A stretch of DNA of 36,849 nucleotides. It comes from JAICLL01 sp035252155 (GTDB taxonomy: Bacteria > Planctomycetota > Planctomycetia > Pirellulales > JAICIG01). This document shows, piece by piece, positions 33,401 through 36,849 of this stretch. The translations under genes were made by a program, and so were the position numbers. The stretch's first letter is position 1. Every line of letters begins with the position of its first letter. The DNA lies in contig DATFDL010000257.1 in NCBI GenBank assembly GCA_035252155.1, positions 1 to 36,849 on the forward strand. Direction: 5' to 3'. The notes under the pieces are model-generated. The model ran no database searches. It saw nothing but the letters and a program-made list of their open reading frames with translations, and was not told the DNA's origin.

Positions 33401-36400
33401 GGTTTGGCTTGCTAAACACTGCGCGCTGGAAAGAAACACGGCGCGATTTGGCGGCAACGGCCGGCCAAACGGCGCTGGCCATCGTCTTTCTCGCCGAGCA
33501 AAGCCATCGCCTACTTGACGCCATCATTCGTACCATCTATCGGATGTACGTGAGCGGTCGCAACCTGCTCGAATGGGAGACCGCCGCGTCGGCCGAACAA
33601 CGGCTAGGCGACGCGCTGCTCGATTTCTGGCGCAACATGTGGTCGGCGCCGGCGCTGGCGGCGTCGATCGCGTTGTTCGTCATGCTGCTTCAGCCAGGCT
33701 CGCTGCCGATCGCCGCACCGCTGTTGATCGCCTGGGCAGTTTCGCCCGCGGTCGCCTGGTGGATCAGCGGGCCGCCGCGTCGCCGTGAGCCGCCGTTGAC
33801 GGTCGAACAAGTGCGGTCGCTGCGGCGCATCGCTCGCAAAACGTGGTTTTTCTTCGAGACCTTCGTCGGTGGGCAAGACCACTGGCTGCCGCCCGACAAT
33901 TTTCAGGAAGACCCGAAAGGGCAGATCGCGCACCGAACGTCGCCGACCAACATCGGGCTTTACCTGCTTTCGACGCTCGCCGCCAATGATTTGGGTTACC
34001 TGGGCGTGCGGGACTGCGTCCAAAGGCTGCGCCAGACCCTCGAGACGCTCGAACAACTGCCCAAACATCAAGGACACTTGTTTAACTGGTACGACACGCA
34101 GACGCTGGCGGTGCTCGGGCCGGCCTATGTTTCGACCGTCGACAGTGGCAACTTGCTGGCCTGCCTCTGGACGCTGGCCGAAGGTCTGCGAGAGAAGGCT
34201 GGCGCGCCGCTCGACACGCGCGTCTGGGCCGACGGACTGGCCGACGCGCTGCGGTTGGCCGAAGAGGCGTTTCACTCGATCGAACCGCCGCGACACGCAC
34301 CCGACGATCTCTTTCAACAGTTCGAGGCGGCGTTTGACTCGGCCCACGCGGTCTTGGCCGCGCCGCCTGCCGATGCGTCGCCACCCGGAGATTGGCTAGC
34401 TAAGTTTCTCGAACAGGTCGATGCGCTGAACCGCCACGAGCAGGCGCTCGCCGCGGCGATCCGCGAGACCCCCGAGGCACTGGGCCGCTGGCTCGATGTA
34501 GTGGGCGGGCAGGCCCGGTCGCTGGCCCGCGATTGTGCCGAAGCGGCAGAACAACGTTGTTTGATCTGCGGTGGAAATTCGGAGGATGGCCTTCCCAGGC
34601 CGTCCACGGGCGAACGGGACGGCCTTGGAAGGCCATCCTCCAACGCATGCCCAATTGCACGAGGCATCGATGAACTGGTCGTCCGCGTCGAACGGCTTGC
34701 CGAGCCGATGCACTTCAAGTTCCTTTACAACCAGCAGCGCCACCTGTTTTCGATCGGCTACAACCATGCTTTGGGCAGGCTCGACAACGCGCATTACGAC
34801 CTGCTGGCCAGCGAGGCTTGTCTTACCAGCTTTCTGGCAATCGCCCGCGGCGATGTGCCGCGCAAGCACTGGTTCCAGTTGGGCCGATACTTGTCGCGGG
34901 CCGGCGGCGGCACGCTGTTGTCGTGGGGCGGCACGATGTTCGAGTACTTGATGCCGCGGCTCTTCTTCCGCCGCTACGCCGAAACGTTGCTCGACCGGAG
35001 CTGGCGCGGCGCGGTCGCCCGGCAGGTCGAATATGGCCGGCAAAGCCGCGTGCCCTGGGGCATTTCTGAGTCGGGCTTCAACGCCTTGGACGGCAATCTC
35101 GATTACCAGTATCAATCGTTCGGCGTGCCGGGGCTGGGGTTGAAGCGCGGCCTGTCGCGCGATCTGGTCGTGGCGCCGTATGCCACGGCGCTGGCGCTGG
35201 CGGTCGATGTCCAGGCCGCGGCCGGAAACCTGCGCGTTCTGAGCGGCGAACGGGCCGAGGGACCGTTCGGTTTCTACGAGGCCGTCGACTACACCCGCGA
35301 CCGCCTGATGGAAAAACGCCACTCGGCGGTCGTGCGGTCGTACATGGCGCACCATCAAGGCATGGCGCTGCTGGCGCTGGTCAATTGCTTGCGCGGCGAT
35401 CTGCTCTCGCGCCGCTTCCACGCGCGGCCCGAGGTGCGGGCCACCGAGCTGCTGTTGCAAGAGCGGGCGCCGGCCGACCCCCCCTATGTCGAAGCTCACG
35501 GCGACGAGGCCACGCCGCCCGCCGTCGTCCGCGACTTCGTCCTGCCGAAGACGAGAAAAATCATGACCCCCGACACGCCTCATCCGCGCACGCTGCTGCT
35601 CTCGAACGGAACATACAGCGTGCTAGTGACCAATGCCGGCTCGGGCTATAGCACGTGGCGCGATCTCGATGTGACGCGCTGGCGCGAAGACCGCACCTGC
35701 GACGCCTGGGGGCAGTTCTGCTACGTGCGCGATCTGCGGACCGGCGGCCTCTGGTCGGCCGGACATCAGCCGCTTTGCCGCCCAGCCGATCACTATGAAG
35801 TGCGGTTCTCGATCGATAAGGCTGAGATTCACCGCCGCGACGGCAACATCGAAACGCATCTGGAGATCACCGTCTCGCCGGAAAACGCCGCCGAAATCCG
35901 GCGGCTCAAGCTCACCAATCACGACACGCGCAGCCACGACATCGAGCTGACCAGTTACGCCGAAGTGGTGCTGTCGCCGCACCGGGCCGACCGCGCGCAT
36001 CCCGCGTTTGGCAAATTGTTTTTGGAGACAGAGTACCACGCGGGCGTGCAGGCCCTGGTCTGCCGCCGTCGCCCGCGGGCCGCCGATCAGCAGCCGCAGT
36101 GGGGGCTTCACGTGTTGGCCGTCGATGGGCAGATCGTCGGCGACGTGCAGTACGAGACCGATCGTTGCCGCTTTCTGGGGCGCGGCCGGACGCCCGAACG
36201 GCCGCTGGCATTGGAAGCGGGAGCGGTCCTGTCGGGCACGGTCGGCCCTGTGCTCGATCCGGTCTTCAGCCTCCGATGCCGGCTGCGCATCGCCCCCGGG
36301 GCGTCGGTTTCGGCCGCATTCTCGACCGCGGTCGCCACATCGCGAGAAGAAGCGCTGACCCTCGCCGATCAGTACAACGACTTTCATGGGGTCAATCGGG

Positions 36401-36849
36401 CCTTCGAGCTCGCCTGGGCGCACAGCCAGGTGCAACTGCGCCATCTTCATCTGTCGTCGGAAGAGGTTCACCTGTTTCAGCGGCTGGCGTCGCACGTGGT
36501 GTACGCTGGGCGCACGTTGCGCGGTCCGCAGCAGGCGCAGGACGCCAACCTCCAGGGCCAGTCGGGCCTGTGGCGGTTCGGCATTTCGGGCGACAAGCCG
36601 ATCGTGCTGGCTCATATCGGCCACAGTGAGCACCTTGCCCTGGCCCGGCAACTGTTGGCGGCCCACGGCTATTGGCGGTTGCAAGGGCTCGAAGTCGATC
36701 TGGTGGTCATCAACGACGATCCAAGCGGATATTTGGACGAGCTGCACGAACAGCTTCTCGGGATGATTCGCGCCAGCGATTCGCATGCGCTGGTCGACAA
36801 GCCGGGCGGAATCTTCCTGCGTAAGGCGGCCCAACTAAACGACGATGAT
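30493..36849 (+). CDS. Cyclic beta-1,2-glucan synthase-like protein, 3' end outside the window
   Basis: The frame is open from ATG 30493 to the last base, 2119 codons without a stop; full-length NdvB/Cgs proteins have about 2800 residues. An N-terminal helical region precedes a GT84 glycosyltransferase with YVITLDADTQLP (DAD at 672-674), SHDLIEGNYA and an RREHRW motif (RxxRW, 817-821). Hydrophobic helices lie near 440-510, 900-930 and 1050-1090. A glycoamylase-like domain follows (WLPPDNFQEDP, YVSTVDSGNLLACL, GISESGFNALDG, SYMAHHQGMALL). From about 1695 begins the first GH94 phosphorylase-like part (LLLSNGTYSVLVTNAGSGYS). The enzyme would make and cyclise beta-1,2-glucan at the inner membrane. 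Four repeat-derived insertions lie between conserved blocks. The start has no strong Shine-Dalgarno. Linear rather than cyclic product is possible. Confidence 0.92.
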   Translation, partial: MSVSTELPPTAAGAPGVADRLFSFLLGDEPIRAEVFGLEGLENHARQLAEAARVGRVRPYPLHHRFVANGRELAEAHRRIVAATTREETITTDAEWLLDNYHIIEDALREVRQDLPHGYYAQLPKLLDPPFRGLPRVYAIGVQLIAHTDSSLDETNVTRFVQAYQQVAPLTIGELWAVPIMLRLGLLENLRNLSRKMLQAWQERDKADSWARRLTAAHEVAGSIVMRLTELFAEAPATRWSDAFLVRLMQALRDQGEDALHAVEWLERAVEEHGASIADVLRREHQRQAASQVSVGNCVTSLRVLSSIDWSIFFDRTSLVEAVLRGDPGGIYAMQDFATKDRYRQTVEQLARRSRYDELTVARRAVDLAQAAPVGGTGQAGGARSAFPPRKDVLSRSERRQSPEAGHEGRDYLAAAHVGYYLIGPGRFEFRSELGYRPTRRERLHEAVLAHAELLYFGELTLVAGAVLTALLAAAHYLLAAGGWQLLLMGLALVLPVSEVAVGLVHKAITWLLPPRVLPKLDFKLGVPVECATFVVMPSMLVRGDSAQLLADKLEVHYLSNSDPQLRFALLTDFADAPNEHQPEDDAYLNDALARIRTLNERYCRHGPPRFFLFHRCRKFNPAQNCWMAWERKRGKLSEFNRLLRGAGDTSFTVVSGDLGQLPRIRYVITLDADTQLPRETARRLVGALDHPLNRPRFDPRAGRVVEGYGVLQPRVSFDLVAVGRTRFSRLLSNSAGLDPYTTASSDVYQDLFGRGSFIGKGIYDVDAFEAAVGQTFPENQILSHDLIEGNYARCGLATDIELVDDFPARYHAYARREHRWVRGDWQLLPWLSTIFRSTKEHAPCRERPPWRSVNSESTSVRNARNATEGVPYIDRGPAALPLVERWKVFDNLRRSLVPPSLLLLLILGWTLDASTAWFWTAVALAVLALPLILRLTATLWHILRQAPHALTRSASEEPGATIVARASGWFGLLNTARWKETRRDLAATAGQTALAIVFLAEQSHRLLDAIIRTIYRMYVSGRNLLEWETAASAEQRLGDALLDFWRNMWSAPALAASIALFVMLLQPGSLPIAAPLLIAWAVSPAVAWWISGPPRRREPPLTVEQVRSLRRIARKTWFFFETFVGGQDHWLPPDNFQEDPKGQIAHRTSPTNIGLYLLSTLAANDLGYLGVRDCVQRLRQTLETLEQLPKHQGHLFNWYDTQTLAVLGPAYVSTVDSGNLLACLWTLAEGLREKAGAPLDTRVWADGLADALRLAEEAFHSIEPPRHAPDDLFQQFEAAFDSAHAVLAAPPADASPPGDWLAKFLEQVDALNRHEQALAAAIRETPEALGRWLDVVGGQARSLARDCAEAAEQRCLICGGNSEDGLPRPSTGERDGLGRPSSNACPIARGIDELVVRVERLAEPMHFKFLYNQQRHLFSIGYNHALGRLDNAHYDLLASEACLTSFLAIARGDVPRKHWFQLGRYLSRAGGGTLLSWGGTMFEYLMPRLFFRRYAETLLDRSWRGAVARQVEYGRQSRVPWGISESGFNALDGNLDYQYQSFGVPGLGLKRGLSRDLVVAPYATALALAVDVQAAAGNLRVLSGERAEGPFGFYEAVDYTRDRLMEKRHSAVVRSYMAHHQGMALLALVNCLRGDLLSRRFHARPEVRATELLLQERAPADPPYVEAHGDEATPPAVVRDFVLPKTRKIMTPDTPHPRTLLLSNGTYSVLVTNAGSGYSTWRDLDVTRWREDRTCDAWGQFCYVRDLRTGGLWSAGHQPLCRPADHYEVRFSIDKAEIHRRDGNIETHLEITVSPENAAEIRRLKLTNHDTRSHDIELTSYAEVVLSPHRADRAHPAFGKLFLETEYHAGVQALVCRRRPRAADQQPQWGLHVLAVDGQIVGDVQYETDRCRFLGRGRTPERPLALEAGAVLSGTVGPVLDPVFSLRCRLRIAPGASVSAAFSTAVATSREEALTLADQYNDFHGVNRAFELAWAHSQVQLRHLHLSSEEVHLFQRLASHVVYAGRTLRGPQQAQDANLQGQSGLWRFGISGDKPIVLAHIGHSEHLALARQLLAAHGYWRLQGLEVDLVVINDDPSGYLDELHEQLLGMIRASDSHALVDKPGGIFLRKAAQLNDDD
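31657..31729. repeat. In-frame palindromic insertion 1 in the glucan synthase gene
   Basis: CCGCGAAAG-GACGTT-CTTTCGCGG (31657-31680) is followed by a GGCCGGCCACGAGGGCCGGG unit (31704-31729), as in the aminotransferase. The encoded stretch, about residues 389-413, includes RKDVLSRSERRQ and separates the conserved YDELTVARRAVDLAQAA from AAHVGYYLIGPGRFEF, which in relatives lie closer together. Confidence 0.85.
32996..33111. repeat. In-frame palindromic insertion 2 in the glucan synthase gene
   Basis: A small palindrome (TCTTTCGT-TCG-ACGAAAGA, 32996-33014) is followed by arms at 33026-33051 and 33086-33111 that are reverse complements with one mismatch over 26 bases. These arms match the intergenic element at 12297-12389. 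The translated segment (APCRERPPWRSVNSE.., NARNATEGVPY) lies between the GT84 RxxRW region and the conserved VERWKVFDNLRRSLVPP. Confidence 0.92.
33345..33400. repeat. In-frame palindromic insertion 3 in the glucan synthase gene
   Basis: Arms at 33345-33362 and 33383-33400 (AACCCGAAGCG with CGCTTCGGGTT at the ends) pair with one mismatch over 18 bases. The encoded peptide, TRSASEEPGATIVARASGW, lies between a membrane helix and the conserved ETRRDLAATAGQTAL region. The AACCCGAAGCG..AGCGAGG motif is one I know as a frequent repeat in planctomycete genomes. Confidence 0.88.
34581..34641. repeat. In-frame palindromic insertion 4 in the glucan synthase gene
   Basis: Arms at 34581-34605 and 34617-34641 are reverse complements with one mismatch over 25 bases and an 11-base loop. 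They encode EDGLPRPSTGERDGLGRPSS, which interrupts the helical region just before the conserved MHFKFLYNQQRHLFSIGYN. No second copy is in the window. Confidence 0.9.

Overview
The window looks like chromosomal DNA from a planctomycete, most likely near Pirellulales. This is inferred from the high GC content (roughly 60-65% by eye), the many starts without a clear Shine-Dalgarno, the Uma2 endonuclease, the large lipoprotein with carboxypeptidase-regulatory-like domains, the flhA-flhF-flhG-sigma28 cluster, and an intergenic landscape full of short heptamer arrays and palindromic repeats. No rRNA, tRNA or CRISPR array was found.

Layout. 1-677 (minus): start of a secreted DUF4384-type protein that runs off the left edge. 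1302-2171: secreted isochorismatase-like hydrolase. 2213-7608 (plus): an acyl-CoA block with a methylcrotonyl/geranyl-CoA carboxylase-type carboxyltransferase, an AtuA-family protein, a lectin-like/deoxyribosyltransferase-like fusion, a small AtuA-related protein and an enoyl-CoA hydratase. It resembles leucine/isovalerate (liu) or acyclic terpene (atu) catabolism, but no biotin carboxylase is present here. 7615-8247 (minus): Uma2 endonuclease. 8730-9766: remnant of a Type III restriction Res subunit. 9767-10580: repeat-rich spacer. 10581-12107: an SDR epimerase converging stop-to-stop with a thioredoxin-like lipoprotein.

12522-18406 (plus) is a flagellar export and regulation cluster: flhA, flhF, a small membrane protein, flhG, a second small membrane protein and a FliA/WhiG-type sigma factor. 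FlhF and FlhG normally set flagellum number and place, FlhA is the export gate and the sigma factor drives late genes. 18431-26108 (minus) holds an HrpA-type helicase and a 1167-residue lipoprotein. 26589-36849 (plus) holds a DinG-type helicase, an overlapping DegT-type aminotransferase, a small membrane protein and the first 2119 codons of a cyclic beta-1,2-glucan synthase-like protein.

The most striking structure is not a gene. Several families of palindromic elements, with conserved arms and variable loops, occur both between genes and in frame inside genes. The glucan synthase carries four or more, the aminotransferase two adjacent copies, the small membrane protein two families, and HrpA possibly one. 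This resembles the Rickettsia palindromic elements that are translated inside proteins. A second layer is heptamer arrays (GGGTTCA, AACCACT, ATCCAAA and CCCCGAC-like units), some lying directly against the starts of flhF and flhG.
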